The notes under the pieces: generated by a model
The model's input: the letters and a program-made list of their open reading frames with translations, nothing else
Database searches by the model: none
Told to the model about the DNA's origin: nothing
Made by a program: the position numbers and the translations under genes
Shown: piece after piece, positions 44,787-56,346 of the stretch
Position numbering within the stretch: the stretch's first letter is position 1
Layout: each line of letters begins with the position of its first letter
Assembly: GCA_018820275.1 (NCBI GenBank)
Contig: JAHJOO010000035.1
Coordinates: 1 to 63,214, forward strand
Direction: 5' to 3'
DNA from: Alphaproteobacteria bacterium
GTDB taxonomy: Bacteria; Pseudomonadota; Alphaproteobacteria; Caulobacterales; Caulobacteraceae
Length of the DNA: 63,214 bases

Positions 44787-46735
44787 ACCGAAACCTGCGC
44801 GCCGAGCTCGACCACGCGCCCGGGCGGGATGTGGAAGAAGTCGGTGGGGTTGGCGGCATTGCGCATCAGGAAGATGTATAGCCGGTCCTGCCACAGGGGC
44901 ATGCCCTGCTGCGCCGAAGGCACCACCGAGCGACGGCCGAGGAAGAAGCTGGTCGACATGATGTCGAACTTCAGCCCCTGGCGGCGGCAGACGCCCAGCG
45001 CCTTGGGCACGTTCGGCTGCTCCATGAAGCCGTAGTAGATGGTCAGCTTCTTGAAGTCGTCGGAGATGGGCTCGATCTGGACGCGCTTGTCGTCGGGGAC
45101 GCGCGGCCGGTCGGTGGTGCGGACGGTCAGGATAACGTTCTTCTCGTGCAGCACCTTGTTGTGCTTGAGATTGTGCATCAGGGCGACCGGGGCGACGTCG
45201 GGATCGGACGTCAGGAAGATCGCCGTCCCGGGCGCGCGGTGCGGCGGCCGGGCGCGCAGCATCTCGATCAGGTCGGTCAGCGGCAGGGAATCCTTGCGCG
45301 TCTTGGCCGTCAGGATCTGGGTGCCGCGCACCCAGGTCCACATCAGGATCAGCAGGCCGGCGCCCAGGACCAGCGGGAACCACGCCCCCTGGGGGATCTT
45401 CAGCAGGTTCGAGGTCAGGAAGACGAGATCGAGGGCGAGGAAGGGCGTCAGCACCGCCAGCGACAGCGGCAGCGACCACTTCCACAGCCTGCGGACCACG
45501 AACCACGCCAGCAGGCTGTCGACGAACATCGAGCCGGTGACCGCGATGCCGTAGGCGGCGGCCAGGTTCGACGAGGTCTGGAACATGGCCAGCAGGAACA
45601 GGACGCCCACCATCAGCATCATGTTGACCGCCGGAACGAAGATCTGGCCGGCCTGGCTTTCGGAGGTGTTGAGGATGCTGATCCGCGGCAGCAGGCCCAG
45701 CTGTACGGCCTGCTGGGTGACCGAGAAGGCCCCGGTGATGACCGCCTGGCTGGCGATGATGGCGGCGATGGTGGCGATGACGAAGACCGGCCAGTAGGCC
45801 ATTTCCGGCACCATCATCCAGAAGGGGTTGGCCGCCGCCGAGCGGTCGGCCAGCACCAGGCCGCCCTGGCCCAGATAGTTCAGCGTCAGGCAGGGCAGGA
45901 CGAAGAACATCCAGCCCTGGCGGATCGGCGCCTTTCCGAAATGGCCCATGTCGGCATACAGCGCCTCGGCCCCGGTGACGGCGAGGAAGACGCTGCCCAG
46001 GATGACGAAGCCGAGGAAGCCGTTGTCGATCAGGAACAGCACGCCGTAGTGCGGCGACAGGGACCGCAGGATCGAGACGTCGTCGAAGATGTGGTAGAGG
46101 CCCAGCCCGCCGAGGACGAGGAACCAGACCGTCGTCAGGGGGCCGAACCACTTGGCCACGCTGGCCGTGCCGCGCGACTGGATCAGGAACAGGCCGATCA
46201 GGATCCCCGCCGCGATGGGCAGGATGAAGCCGTCGACGCGGCCGGCCAGGCCGGGGGCGTCCTTCAGCCCCTCGACCGCGCCGAGCACCGACACCGCCGG
46301 GGTGATGATGCCGTCGCCGTAGAACAGGGCAGCGCCGCACACGCCGAGCAGGAAGATCAGCGCGCTGCGCCGGCCGATGGCGTGCTGGGCCAGGGCCATC
46401 AGCGACAGGGTCCCGCCCTCGCCCTTGTTGTCGGCCTTCATCAGGAAGACGACGTATTTCAGCGTCACGACCAGGATCAGGGCCCAGAACACCAGCGAGA
46501 CCACGCCGAGCACGGCGAGCTCTGACTGGCCGCCCGAGCGGCTGTGCGCCAGCGCCTCGCGCATGGCGTAGAACGGACTGGTGCCGATGTCGCCGAAGAC
46601 GACGCCGATGGCGCCGATGATCAGCGCGCCCTTGCCCGCGCGGGCGTGCCCGTCCCCATGGGGGGCGTCGGGTGTGGCGGTGTGGGAGGAAGCGGCGGGC
46701 GGGGCGGCCTCGTCGCGGGGGTCGACCCCAGCCAT
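44783..46735 (-). CDS. kup: Low-affinity potassium transporter Kup
   Basis: A 650-aa K+ uptake permease. The signature GAIGVVFGDIGTSPFYAMREAL lies at about residues 40-61. About twelve membrane helices follow, including TLKYVVFLMKADNKGEGGTLSLMALAQ and YGDGIITPAVSVLGAVEG, then a hydrophilic C-terminal domain. The start at 46735 has a CCGGAG ribosome site. A divergent 168-base region separates it from the Rrf2 gene. Confidence 0.95.
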   Translation of the reverse strand: MAGVDPRDEAAPPAASSHTATPDAPHGDGHARAGKGALIIGAIGVVFGDIGTSPFYAMREALAHSRSGGQSELAVLGVVSLVFWALILVVTLKYVVFLMKADNKGEGGTLSLMALAQHAIGRRSALIFLLGVCGAALFYGDGIITPAVSVLGAVEGLKDAPGLAGRVDGFILPIAAGILIGLFLIQSRGTASVAKWFGPLTTVWFLVLGGLGLYHIFDDVSILRSLSPHYGVLFLIDNGFLGFVILGSVFLAVTGAEALYADMGHFGKAPIRQGWMFFVLPCLTLNYLGQGGLVLADRSAAANPFWMMVPEMAYWPVFVIATIAAIIASQAVITGAFSVTQQAVQLGLLPRISILNTSESQAGQIFVPAVNMMLMVGVLFLLAMFQTSSNLAAAYGIAVTGSMFVDSLLAWFVVRRLWKWSLPLSLAVLTPFLALDLVFLTSNLLKIPQGAWFPLVLGAGLLILMWTWVRGTQILTAKTRKDSLPLTDLIEMLRARPPHRAPGTAIFLTSDPDVAPVALMHNLKHNKVLHEKNVILTVRTTDRPRVPDDKRVQIEPISDDFKKLTIYYGFMEQPNVPKALGVCRRQGLKFDIMSTSFFLGRRSVVPSAQQGMPLWQDRLYIFLMRNAANPTDFFHIPPGRVVELGAQVSV

Positions 46736-46858
46736 TCACAGTCTCCGGGACGCGCGGGGAGGCGGTCCGTTCTCGAAAGCCGCGGGGCTTTAGACCCTTT
46801 CCGTCGGCGCTTCAATCGCGGCCCCGGAACGATCCGCCCGCCGTCGAGGTTGCGTCGT

Positions 46859-46887
46859 TTGTGATTCGCCGCGCGCGGACCTAAATT
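46859..46887 (+). promoter_or_regulatory. Sigma-70-type promoter of the Rrf2 gene
   Basis: TTGTGA (46859-46864), a 17-base spacer, then TAAATT (46882-46887). It lies directly upstream of the GGAGA ribosome site and the ATG at 46904. Rrf2 regulators commonly repress their own promoter. Confidence 0.5.
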
Positions 46888-46903
46888 GGGGGCTGGAGAC
46901 TCC

Positions 46904-47374
46904 ATGTCCGACAGCCAACGCTTTCCCGTCGCCGCCCACGCCCTGGCCTATCTGGCCCACAAGGGTGCCTATGGGCCCGAGGCCGCCGCCGCGAGTGCGG
47001 TGCTGGCGGCCTCGGTGCCGACCAATCCCGTGGTGGTGCGGCGCGTCACCGCCCTGCTGGCCAAGGCCGGGCTGATCGCCACCCGACCCGGTGCCTCGGG
47101 CGGGGCCTGGCTGCTGCGCCGCCCCGAGGACATCACCCTGGACGAGGTGCTGCGGGCCGTGCACGGCTGCGCCCATCTGGGCTCGCCCCCCGCCGGGGCC
47201 AAGGGCTGCCCTGTGGGAGAGCACATCCCCCGGCAGGTCGCCAAGGCCCTGACCGCCGCCGATCAGGCCGCGGGCGCGGCCCTGGCCAAAATCACCATCG
47301 CCGACCTTCTGGCCGAGGACGCCGCCTCGCTGCGGCCTTTCGCGCCGCATGCGTCGTGTCCGGTCGCGGCCTGA
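46904..47374 (+). CDS. Rrf2-family transcriptional regulator
   Basis: A 156-aa regulator with an N-terminal winged helix (FPVAAHALAYLAHKG, then SVPTNPVVVRRVTALLAKAGLIATRPGASGGAWLLRRPEDITLDEVLRAV, key G-x-x-G-G turn). Cysteines at HGCAHL, KGCPVG and the C-terminal HASCPVAA could bind a Fe-S cluster or react with oxidants, as in IscR/NsrR-type proteins; the spacing is not that of IscR. The SDR gene starts 42 bases downstream and is the likely target (inference). Confidence 0.88.
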   Translation: MSDSQRFPVAAHALAYLAHKGAYGPEAAAASAVLAASVPTNPVVVRRVTALLAKAGLIATRPGASGGAWLLRRPEDITLDEVLRAVHGCAHLGSPPAGAKGCPVGEHIPRQVAKALTAADQAAGAALAKITIADLLAEDAASLRPFAPHASCPVAA

Positions 47375-47416
47375 CGTGCGGCCTCAACCGGCGCGACGCG
47401 CGACAGGCCGGAAGAC

Positions 47417-48229
47417 ATGAGCCTGCCGTCGAAGGTCCGGCCGACGATGCTGGTGACCGGCGCCTCGGCCGGGATCGGTGCCGCGCTGGCGCGCGCCTAT
47501 GCGGACCACGGCTGGGATCTGGTCCTGACGGCCCGGCGCGAGGGGCCGCTTGCCGCGCTGGCCGACCAGCTGACCGTGACCGGCGCGGCGGTCGCGGTGC
47601 TGACCGACGATCTGGCGGACCCGGGCGCGCCCGCCCGCCTGGCGGCGGAGATCGGGCGGCGGGGGCTGCACGTCGACGGTCTGTGCAACAACGCCGGCTT
47701 CAGCCGCACCTCCGGCTTCCTCAACACCGACCCGGCTGACCACGCGGCCATGGTGCAGGTGATGCTCGCCGCCCCGGTCGAACTGGCGCGACGGCTGGCA
47801 CCCGGCATGGTCGAGCGCGGCTTCGGCCGCATCCTGAACGTGGCGTCTCTGGCCGGACGCATGCCGGCGACGGGCGGAGACACCCTGTACGGGCCGATCA
47901 AGAGCTTCCTGATCAAGGCGTCGCAGGGTCTGCATCTCGAGCTGCGCGGCACCGGGGTGCACGTCACCGCCCTGTGCCCCGGCTACACACTGACCGAGTT
48001 CCACGACGTCAACGGCACGCGGCAGGAGGTCTCGACCGCCTATCCGGCCTGGATGTGGCAGACGGCGGAGCACGTGGCGCGCGTGGGATATGACGCCTGC
48101 GAGGCCAACCGTCCGCAGGTGACGCCGGGCGTGATGAACAACCTGCTGGCCGGTCTGGCCAAACACCTGCCCGACCGCGTGGCGCTGAACATGGTCGGCG
48201 GCCATGCGAAGCGGCTGAAGCGGATCTGA
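47417..48229 (+). CDS. Short-chain dehydrogenase/reductase
   Basis: A 270-aa Rossmann oxidoreductase. The cofactor motif is TGASAGIGAALARAYA (about residues 14-29). NNAGF and the active site with Ser in LNVASLAGRMP and YGPIK (Tyr/Lys) follow. The C-terminal part includes PGYTLTEFHD. The substrate is unknown. It is in the same direction as the Rrf2 gene, probably in one transcript, and precedes the hybrid kinase. Confidence 0.88.
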   Translation: MSLPSKVRPTMLVTGASAGIGAALARAYADHGWDLVLTARREGPLAALADQLTVTGAAVAVLTDDLADPGAPARLAAEIGRRGLHVDGLCNNAGFSRTSGFLNTDPADHAAMVQVMLAAPVELARRLAPGMVERGFGRILNVASLAGRMPATGGDTLYGPIKSFLIKASQGLHLELRGTGVHVTALCPGYTLTEFHDVNGTRQEVSTAYPAWMWQTAEHVARVGYDACEANRPQVTPGVMNNLLAGLAKHLPDRVALNMVGGHAKRLKRI

Positions 48230-48291
48230 TGCCGGGCCGCCGGCCGGCGTTGGGACGGCGTTAGCCATCTTCGCTCGCCCGATTTCAAGGG

Positions 48292-49818
48292 ATGACGCGG
48301 CAGACTGGTGCCATGTCGCGTGCCCCGAAGCGCCCCGCCCCGTCGGTCGAAACCTCTCCCGAACGTCAGTTCCTGAGGCTGATGAGCCATGAGATGCGCA
48401 CGCCCCTGAACGGGGCGATCGGCATGCTGGGCCTGTTGCAGCGGACCCGGCTGGACGGGGCGCAGCGCGCCTATGCGGAAGCCGCGCGGGCCTCGGCCGA
48501 GCATCTGCTGGGGCTGGTCAACGATCTGCTGGACTATGCGCGGCTGGAGGCCGGCAAGCTGGAGTTCGACCTGGCCCCGGTCGATCCGGAGGCGCTGGTG
48601 CGGCAGGTCGTCGAACTGCTGGCGCCGCGGGCCCACGACAAGGGTCTGGAGATCGTCGGCTGGTCCGAGGGGCCGGCGGTGCGCGTGTCGGCCGACGAGG
48701 GGCGGCTGCGGCAGGTGCTGTTCAACCTCGCCGGCAATGCGGTGAAATTCACGGAATCCGGCGCGGTCGCGGTGCGGGCGACGACCACGGTCCTGCCCGG
48801 CGGCCGGGCGCGGCTGACGCTGACGGTCGACGACACGGGGCCCGGCGTGCCGCAAACGGCGCGGGCCCGCATCTTCGAGGAGTTCGGCCATGCCGAGGCC
48901 GGCGACGCGGTCCGCGTCGACGGGGCGGGCCTGGGTCTCGCCGTGGTGCGTCGGCTGGCCGAGGCCATGGGCGGCACGGTCGCGGTGCAGGACCGGCCGG
49001 ATGGGCCGGGGGCCCGCTTCGTCTTCACCGCCGAATTCGACGCGGCCCCCGTCGAGGCCGCCGCGGCCCCGCTGGCGGGTCTGACGGTGGCCGTGCGCAG
49101 CCCCGATCCCTTCGTCCGCCGCGCCGCCGAGGCCCAGGCGCGGGCCTGCGGCGCCGCGATCGGCACGGAAGCCGACGTGCTGCTGGTCGACCATGCCGAG
49201 GCGGGCGCGGCGGGCCGCGCCATGGCCGGGCGGCCGGACCGGCCGGCCCTGATCCTGCTGCGTCCGGCTGATCGCGACCTGATCGCCCGCTATCGCGGCG
49301 CGGGCTGGGCCGGCTATCTGATCAAGCCCCTGCGCGGGGCGTCGCTGGCCGAGCGCGCCCTGGCGGCGGTGAAGCGCGGCCCGCAGGCCGCCGCGGCCGC
49401 GCCGGACGACGACCGCGTGGCCCCGCCCCGGCAGTTCTCCGCGCGGGTGCTGCTCGTCGAGGACAATCCGGTCGGCGCCCTGCTGGCCCGGACCCTGCTG
49501 AAGCGCGAGGGTTGCACGGTCGAGACCGCCGCCAGCGGCGACGAGGCCGTGCAGGCGCTGAAGCGGGCGCGCTACGACCTGGTCTTCATGGACATGCGCA
49601 TGCCCGGCATGGACGGGCCGACGGCCGCGCGCGCCATCCGCGCCGGCGGCGACCGCACGCCCATCGTGGCCCTGACCGCCAACGCCTTCGAGGAGGACCG
49701 GCGGGCCTGTCTGGACGCCGGCATGGACGACTGGATGCCCAAGCCGCTGGAGCCCGACGCCCTGCGCGCCGCGCTCGCCCGCTGGACGAAGCGCGAAGTC
49801 CGCGCCAAGGTCGCCTGA
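48292..49818 (+). CDS. Hybrid sensor histidine kinase with two receiver domains
   Basis: A 508-aa cytoplasmic kinase without transmembrane or sensory domain. The H-box FLRLMSHEMRTPLNGAIGML (His33) comes at once, followed by N-box VLFNLAGNAVKF and G-boxes DDTGPGVP and GAGLGLAVV. A first receiver-like segment (LTVAVRSPDPFVRRAAEAQA to AALIKPL-type YLIKPLRGAS) lacks the acidic phosphorylation pocket. A second receiver is canonical: RVLLVEDNPVGALLA, phospho-Asp in YDLVFMDMRMPGMDG, and WMPKPL. It resembles Caulobacter-type soluble phosphorelay kinases. An ATG at 48313 is an alternative start. Confidence 0.88.
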   Translation: MTRQTGAMSRAPKRPAPSVETSPERQFLRLMSHEMRTPLNGAIGMLGLLQRTRLDGAQRAYAEAARASAEHLLGLVNDLLDYARLEAGKLEFDLAPVDPEALVRQVVELLAPRAHDKGLEIVGWSEGPAVRVSADEGRLRQVLFNLAGNAVKFTESGAVAVRATTTVLPGGRARLTLTVDDTGPGVPQTARARIFEEFGHAEAGDAVRVDGAGLGLAVVRRLAEAMGGTVAVQDRPDGPGARFVFTAEFDAAPVEAAAAPLAGLTVAVRSPDPFVRRAAEAQARACGAAIGTEADVLLVDHAEAGAAGRAMAGRPDRPALILLRPADRDLIARYRGAGWAGYLIKPLRGASLAERALAAVKRGPQAAAAAPDDDRVAPPRQFSARVLLVEDNPVGALLARTLLKREGCTVETAASGDEAVQALKRARYDLVFMDMRMPGMDGPTAARAIRAGGDRTPIVALTANAFEEDRRACLDAGMDDWMPKPLEPDALRAALARWTKREVRAKVA

Positions 49819-49858
49819 TCGACGCCGGCTCGGGGGGCGTTCGAAGAGGGACGCCTGA

Positions 49859-51595
49859 ATGACCGACGCCGCGAAACCCGCCCGGGGCCTGGGGGGCCTG
49901 GCCGTCTACGGCGAGCGCCGCGTCTTCGTCATGCTGCTGCTGGGCTTCGCCTCGGGCCTGCCCAACCTGCTGATCTTCGACACCTTGTCGGCCTGGCTGC
50001 GCGACGCTTCGGTGTCGCTGGAGGTCATCGCCTTCTTCGGCCTGGCCACGCTGACCTATGCGCTGAAATTCGTCTGGGCGCCGCTGCTGGACCGGACGAA
50101 CATCCCGGTGCTGACGAAATGGCTCGGCCATCGCCGGTCGTGGATGCTGGCCACCCAGGCCATGCTGATCCTCGGCCTTTGGCTGATTTCGGGGTCCAAT
50201 CCGCAGAACGCCCTGGGCATGGTGGCCCTGTTCGCCGTCATCGTCGGCTTCTTCGGCGCCACCCAGGACATCGCCATCGACGCCTGGCGCATCGAGGCGG
50301 CGGACGACAGCCGGCAGGGCGCCATGGCCGCCGCCTACCAGCTGGGCTGGCGCGTGGCCCAGATCACCGCGGGTGCCCTGCCCCTGATCCTCGCCGAACT
50401 GTACAACTGGAACCTCTCCTACGCCGTGATGGCGGCCCTGATGGGCTTCGGCGTGCTGGGCGTCCTGTTGGCCCCGCGCGAGCAGCAGCACGTGGTGCGG
50501 CCGATTCCGGTCGGCGACGTGCCGTCCCGCCCGGCGGTCGAGGTGGTCGAATGGATCGTGCGCCTCGGGCTGATCGCCGTCGCGGCCCTGATCATCGGCA
50601 CGGGCCTGACCGACCAGCCGGACGCCTTGCTGTGGGCCTTCGGGGGCGCGCTCGACGAGGGCGCGCGCGCGGCCGTGACGGCGGGGCTGGAGAACGGCGA
50701 AGCGTCGGGCGTGGCCATCCAGTTCGCCTACGTCATCGGCGGATTCCTGCTGCTGACGGCGGCGTGCTGGCCCATCCCGGGCTTCCGCACCCGGCCCGGG
50801 GCCTATCTGGCCGGGTCGTTCGGAGAGCCGCTGAAGGACTTCTTCGTCCGCTTCGGCCGTCTGGCGCTGCCGATCCTGGCCCTGATCTGCCTGTATCGCC
50901 TGTCCGACTTCGTCCTGAACATCATGAATCCCTTCTATCTCGACATGGGGTTCTCCAAGATCGAGGTGGCCGAGGTGCGCAAGGTGTTCGGCGTGGTCGC
51001 CACCTCCGGGGGCGTGTTCGTCGGCGGCTGGATGGTGATGCGGCTGGGGCTGATCCGCACCATGGTGATCGGCGCCTTCATGAGCCCGGTGTCGAACCTG
51101 GTCTTCGCCTGGCTGGCGACGCAGGGACACGACGTGCAGGCGCTGTTCGTGGCCATCAGCGTCGACAACGTGGCCACCGGCATCGCCGGCACGGCGCTGA
51201 TCGCCTACATGTCCAGCCTGACGTCGATCGGCTTCACCGCGACCCAGTACGCCCTGTTCAGCTCGCTGTACGCCCTGCCCGGCAAGATCATCGCGTCGCA
51301 GTCCGGCAAGATCGTGGAGGCCTCGGCGCGGTCGGCGGACGCCGGCGGCCTGCCCGCCGCCTTCAAGGGCCTGTTCGCCGGCATGCCCGAGGGGTCGCTG
51401 GTCGAGGGCGCGGCCAAGAGCGGGACCACCGTTCAGGGCCTGGGTGCGGGCTATTTCACCTTCTTCCTCTACTCGACCGTGATCGGCGTGTTCGCGATCC
51501 TGCTGGCCTTCTACGTCGCCCGCCGTCAGCCGGGCGTGGTCGCCGAGGCCGCGGCCCGGGTCAAGGCGGAGAAGACGGAAGTCCAGCCGTCGTGA
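49859..51595 (+). CDS. ampG: AmpG-type muropeptide permease (MFS)
   Basis: A 578-aa polytopic transporter. The N-terminus has the AmpG signature VFVMLLLGFASGLPNLLIFDTLSAWLRDASVSLEVIAFFGLATLTYALKFVWAPLLDR (key residues at about 21-78; F-A-S-G-L-P and K-F-x-W-A-P-L-x-D), then QDIAIDAWRIE. AmpG imports anhydro-muropeptides for peptidoglycan recycling and links to beta-lactamase induction. A larger internal loop with two further helices accounts for the length. It follows the hybrid kinase by 40 bases. Confidence 0.9.
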   Translation: MTDAAKPARGLGGLAVYGERRVFVMLLLGFASGLPNLLIFDTLSAWLRDASVSLEVIAFFGLATLTYALKFVWAPLLDRTNIPVLTKWLGHRRSWMLATQAMLILGLWLISGSNPQNALGMVALFAVIVGFFGATQDIAIDAWRIEAADDSRQGAMAAAYQLGWRVAQITAGALPLILAELYNWNLSYAVMAALMGFGVLGVLLAPREQQHVVRPIPVGDVPSRPAVEVVEWIVRLGLIAVAALIIGTGLTDQPDALLWAFGGALDEGARAAVTAGLENGEASGVAIQFAYVIGGFLLLTAACWPIPGFRTRPGAYLAGSFGEPLKDFFVRFGRLALPILALICLYRLSDFVLNIMNPFYLDMGFSKIEVAEVRKVFGVVATSGGVFVGGWMVMRLGLIRTMVIGAFMSPVSNLVFAWLATQGHDVQALFVAISVDNVATGIAGTALIAYMSSLTSIGFTATQYALFSSLYALPGKIIASQSGKIVEASARSADAGGLPAAFKGLFAGMPEGSLVEGAAKSGTTVQGLGAGYFTFFLYSTVIGVFAILLAFYVARRQPGVVAEAAARVKAEKTEVQPS

Positions 51596-51611
51596 GGTCG
51601 GCGAGGAGGGG

Positions 51612-53894
<2,283 letters not shown>

Positions 53895-53972
53895 GGGACT
53901 CGCGCGTGCAGGAGGCCCGACGACCCTAGAACGTGATCCGGTCCGTTGGAACCGCGACGCTGCGCAAACTGA

Positions 53973-54008
53973 ACCGGGGCCCGTTCGCCCGCCGTCGACG
54001 GCCCCGGT
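53973..54008 (-). terminator. Possible stem-loop terminator after the phosphoesterase gene
   Basis: Inverted repeat ACCGGGGCC/GGCCCCGGT (9 bp, 18-base loop) immediately after the stop at 54008. There is no T-run, so it may only be a stabilising hairpin. Confidence 0.35.
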
Positions 54009-54829
54009 CAGGCCGCGGGGGGCCGCTCTTCGACGCCGGGGTGCCCGCGGCGGGGCAGCCGCCAGACCTGGCTGTCCTCGAAGCGGTCGCCGGTCCAGGC
54101 CATGACGGTGACCGTGATCGCGGCGTCGTCCCAGTCGATCCGGTTGAAACTCGCCGGCGTGCCCCGTTCGCGGTCCGACAGGGTGCCGCAGCCCACCGCG
54201 TACGAGCAATTGTCGACCAGCGGGATCGGCGTGGCGAACGGGACGTGGACGTGACCGGTCAGGATCAGGTCAACGCCAGCCTCGGCGAAGATCCGGGCGG
54301 CCGCCTCTCCCCGGCGGACGTCGCCGGTCACCGGGGTGCCGATCATCTCGATGAGGGGATGGTGGCAGGCGAGGACGCGCAGGGTGCCCGCCGGCGCCGC
54401 CCGCAGCGCCTCGGCCGCGCGGCGGGTCTGGTCCAGATCGATCACGCCCTTGGACCAGTTGGGCCGCGCCTGCCAGCCGCGCGCCGTGGTGACCCCCCGG
54501 ACCATGACCCTGTCGCCGACGTGCTGATGATCATGGGCCGGATGGCCGATGACCGTCTCGAACGCCTTCCAGGGCGAGAACAGCCGGTGCCAGACGTTGA
54601 AGTAGGGCACGTCGTGATTGCCGACGACGACGAAGGTCGGATCGGCAAGTCGGTCGATCCAGCGCGACGCCGCCTCAAACTCGCCCGACCGGCCGGACTG
54701 GGTCACGTCGCCGGTCACGAGGGTCAGGTCGGGCCTGAGGACGTGGGTCAGCTCCATCGCGGCTTCCGCGGCCGCGGCGTTCTCCCGTCCGAAATGGACG
54801 TCGGAGACCTGGACGAGCCGTCCGCTCAC
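54008..54829 (-). CDS. Metallophosphoesterase
   Basis: A 273-aa calcineurin-like phosphoesterase. All metal-binding motifs are present: QVSDVHFG, VTGDVTQSGRSGEFE, VVGNHDVPYF, LACHHPLIE and LTGHVHVP. The start is a GTG at 54829, in a GTGA overlap with the stop of the upstream lipid-kinase-like gene. Coupling to a diacylglycerol-kinase-like gene suggests a role in lipid or nucleotide phosphate turnover, but the substrate is unknown. No signal peptide is seen. Confidence 0.88.
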   Translation of the reverse strand: MSGRLVQVSDVHFGRENAAAAEAAMELTHVLRPDLTLVTGDVTQSGRSGEFEAASRWIDRLADPTFVVVGNHDVPYFNVWHRLFSPWKAFETVIGHPAHDHQHVGDRVMVRGVTTARGWQARPNWSKGVIDLDQTRRAAEALRAAPAGTLRVLACHHPLIEMIGTPVTGDVRRGEAAARIFAEAGVDLILTGHVHVPFATPIPLVDNCSYAVGCGTLSDRERGTPASFNRIDWDDAAITVTVMAWTGDRFEDSQVWRLPRRGHPGVEERPPAA

Positions 54830-55776
54830 GCCTCGATCCCCGGCGGGTCGAGGCGAGGGGCCAGGGCCTTGAAGGCGCGCGGGCGGAAGGTGGCCACCGC
54901 CTCGTGGTCCAGACGCAGGGGCTCCCCGTCGACCACCGCGGGAATGCGCGACCGGGCCCGCAGGGTCACCCGGCGCACCGTCTGGGTCGAGACGGCCGGG
55001 TCGTGCCGCCAGTCGTCGAACAGGGCGTGCGCCGCCAGCCGGAAGGCGTCGGCGGCGCCCGAGGGGCTCATGGCCGCCGCCTCCAAACCGCGGTCGACAT
55101 CCATGACCTTGGAGATCAGCGGCGTGATCAGCGCCACGGCCTCGGCCCGCCGCGTCGGCCCGCCGTCCAGCTGGTAGCGCAGCCGACCGCCGAAGGCGCG
55201 GCGCAGGGCGCGCCGGCCGTGCAGCCAGGCGAGACGCCAGTTGCCCTCGCGAACGGCCTCCCGCGCCGGCGCCCACAGGGCCGGCGCGCCGAAGATGGCG
55301 GCGCAGAAGAAGGCCCGACCCCCGACCTCGCCGCCCGAGACGTGCCGGATCTCGCCCTGCTCCAGGGTCTCGCGAAGGGCCTTGCGCCAGTCGGTCGTGC
55401 CGTAGAGCGCCTTGGGCAGCATGTTCATCGTGCCCCCGGGCAGGGTGGCGATCATCGGCCCGTCATCGCCGACGGAGGAGGCGATGGTTCCGGCCGTGCC
55501 GTCGCCGGCGAGGATGATCAGCAGGTCGGGCGCGGCCTCCAGAGCGGCGGCGATGCCCTCGGCGAACCCGCCGGGCGCGAGTTCGATGACCTCGACGTCC
55601 GCGAGCGGATATTCGGCAAGGATGGCGCGCGCGGCCTCGGCCGCGCCCGCGTCGACGCCGCCCGACGCGGGATTGACGATCATCCGGACGCGCGACAGCG
55701 CGACGTGAGGCGTCAGAACCCCCGCCCGCGCCGCGGAGTCAGTCGGGGCGGGATCCACAGCCAAGGTTTCGCTCAT
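54826..55776 (-). CDS. Diacylglycerol kinase family lipid kinase
   Basis: A 316-aa protein of the DagK/YegS family. Family motifs are RMIVNPASGGVD, LIILAGDGTAGTIASS (nucleotide-binding, with AGDGT for the more common GGDGT) and LPGGTMNMLPKAL. The C-terminal half forms the second beta-domain with IPAVVDGEPLRLD. It lacks an obvious membrane segment. Lipid substrate (diacylglycerol, sphingosine or similar) cannot be decided. The start at 55776 is an ATG; an N-terminal extension of about 28 residues precedes the core. It is transcribed with the phosphoesterase. Confidence 0.85.
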   Translation of the reverse strand: MSETLAVDPAPTDSAARAGVLTPHVALSRVRMIVNPASGGVDAGAAEAARAILAEYPLADVEVIELAPGGFAEGIAAALEAAPDLLIILAGDGTAGTIASSVGDDGPMIATLPGGTMNMLPKALYGTTDWRKALRETLEQGEIRHVSGGEVGGRAFFCAAIFGAPALWAPAREAVREGNWRLAWLHGRRALRRAFGGRLRYQLDGGPTRRAEAVALITPLISKVMDVDRGLEAAAMSPSGAADAFRLAAHALFDDWRHDPAVSTQTVRRVTLRARSRIPAVVDGEPLRLDHEAVATFRPRAFKALAPRLDPPGIEA

Positions 55777-55815
55777 GCCAGCCGAACGCCCCGCCGGGCG
55801 GGGCGTTCCGGCGGA

Positions 55816-56181
55816 TCAGCCGGCCTTTTTCAGCTCTTCGGCCGTTTTCGCGGCGCCGGCCTCGAGGGCGTCGCCGGTCTTCTCCGCGGCGGCACCGGCT
55901 TCGTCGGCGACCTTGTCGGCGGCGGCAGGGACGGCGTCCACCGCCGCCTCGGTCTTGCCGCTGACGGTGTTCCACGCCGTGGCGATCCAGCCGTCCATGC
56001 GGGCGCCGGCTTCAGCCACGGACCGGTCCATGATCGACAGGACGAGGGTCAGGGCGCCGAACAGGGCCAGAAGGGCCACGACGAAGCCGACCACCGGATT
56101 GCCGCCGCGGCGACGCCTCGAAGCCCACACCGGGCCCGCGCCGTCGTCGGCCATGCGGGCGATCTCGGGAAAACGCATCAT
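55816..56181 (-). CDS. Hypothetical single-pass membrane protein
   Basis: A 121-aa protein I do not recognise. A basic N-terminus (SRRRRGG) precedes one hydrophobic helix (VVGFVVALLALFGALTLVLSIM). A long Ala/Glu/Lys-rich amphipathic tail follows (AVDAVPAAADKVADEAGAAAEKTGDALEAG), reminiscent of LEA-like or ElaB-like stress proteins. Adjacent ATG codons at 56181 and 56178 are both possible starts. It is 39 bases from the lipid-kinase gene on the same strand and is divergent from the lipoprotein gene at 56347. Confidence 0.7.
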   Translation of the reverse strand: MMRFPEIARMADDGAGPVWASRRRRGGNPVVGFVVALLALFGALTLVLSIMDRSVAEAGARMDGWIATAWNTVSGKTEAAVDAVPAAADKVADEAGAAAEKTGDALEAGAAKTAEELKKAG

Positions 56182-56346
56182 TCGACAAACCCCCAACCTA
56201 TTCGCGGCCGACCCCGGCCGCGTCCGAAACCGGACGTTAACCTTGTAACCCCGACTTTACTGTCAAGCCTAATCGCGGAACCCGGCCGCAGGTCCAGCGT
56301 TCTCACCCCCGGGGCGAACCCGAGATTTCCCAGAGGACGAAACACA

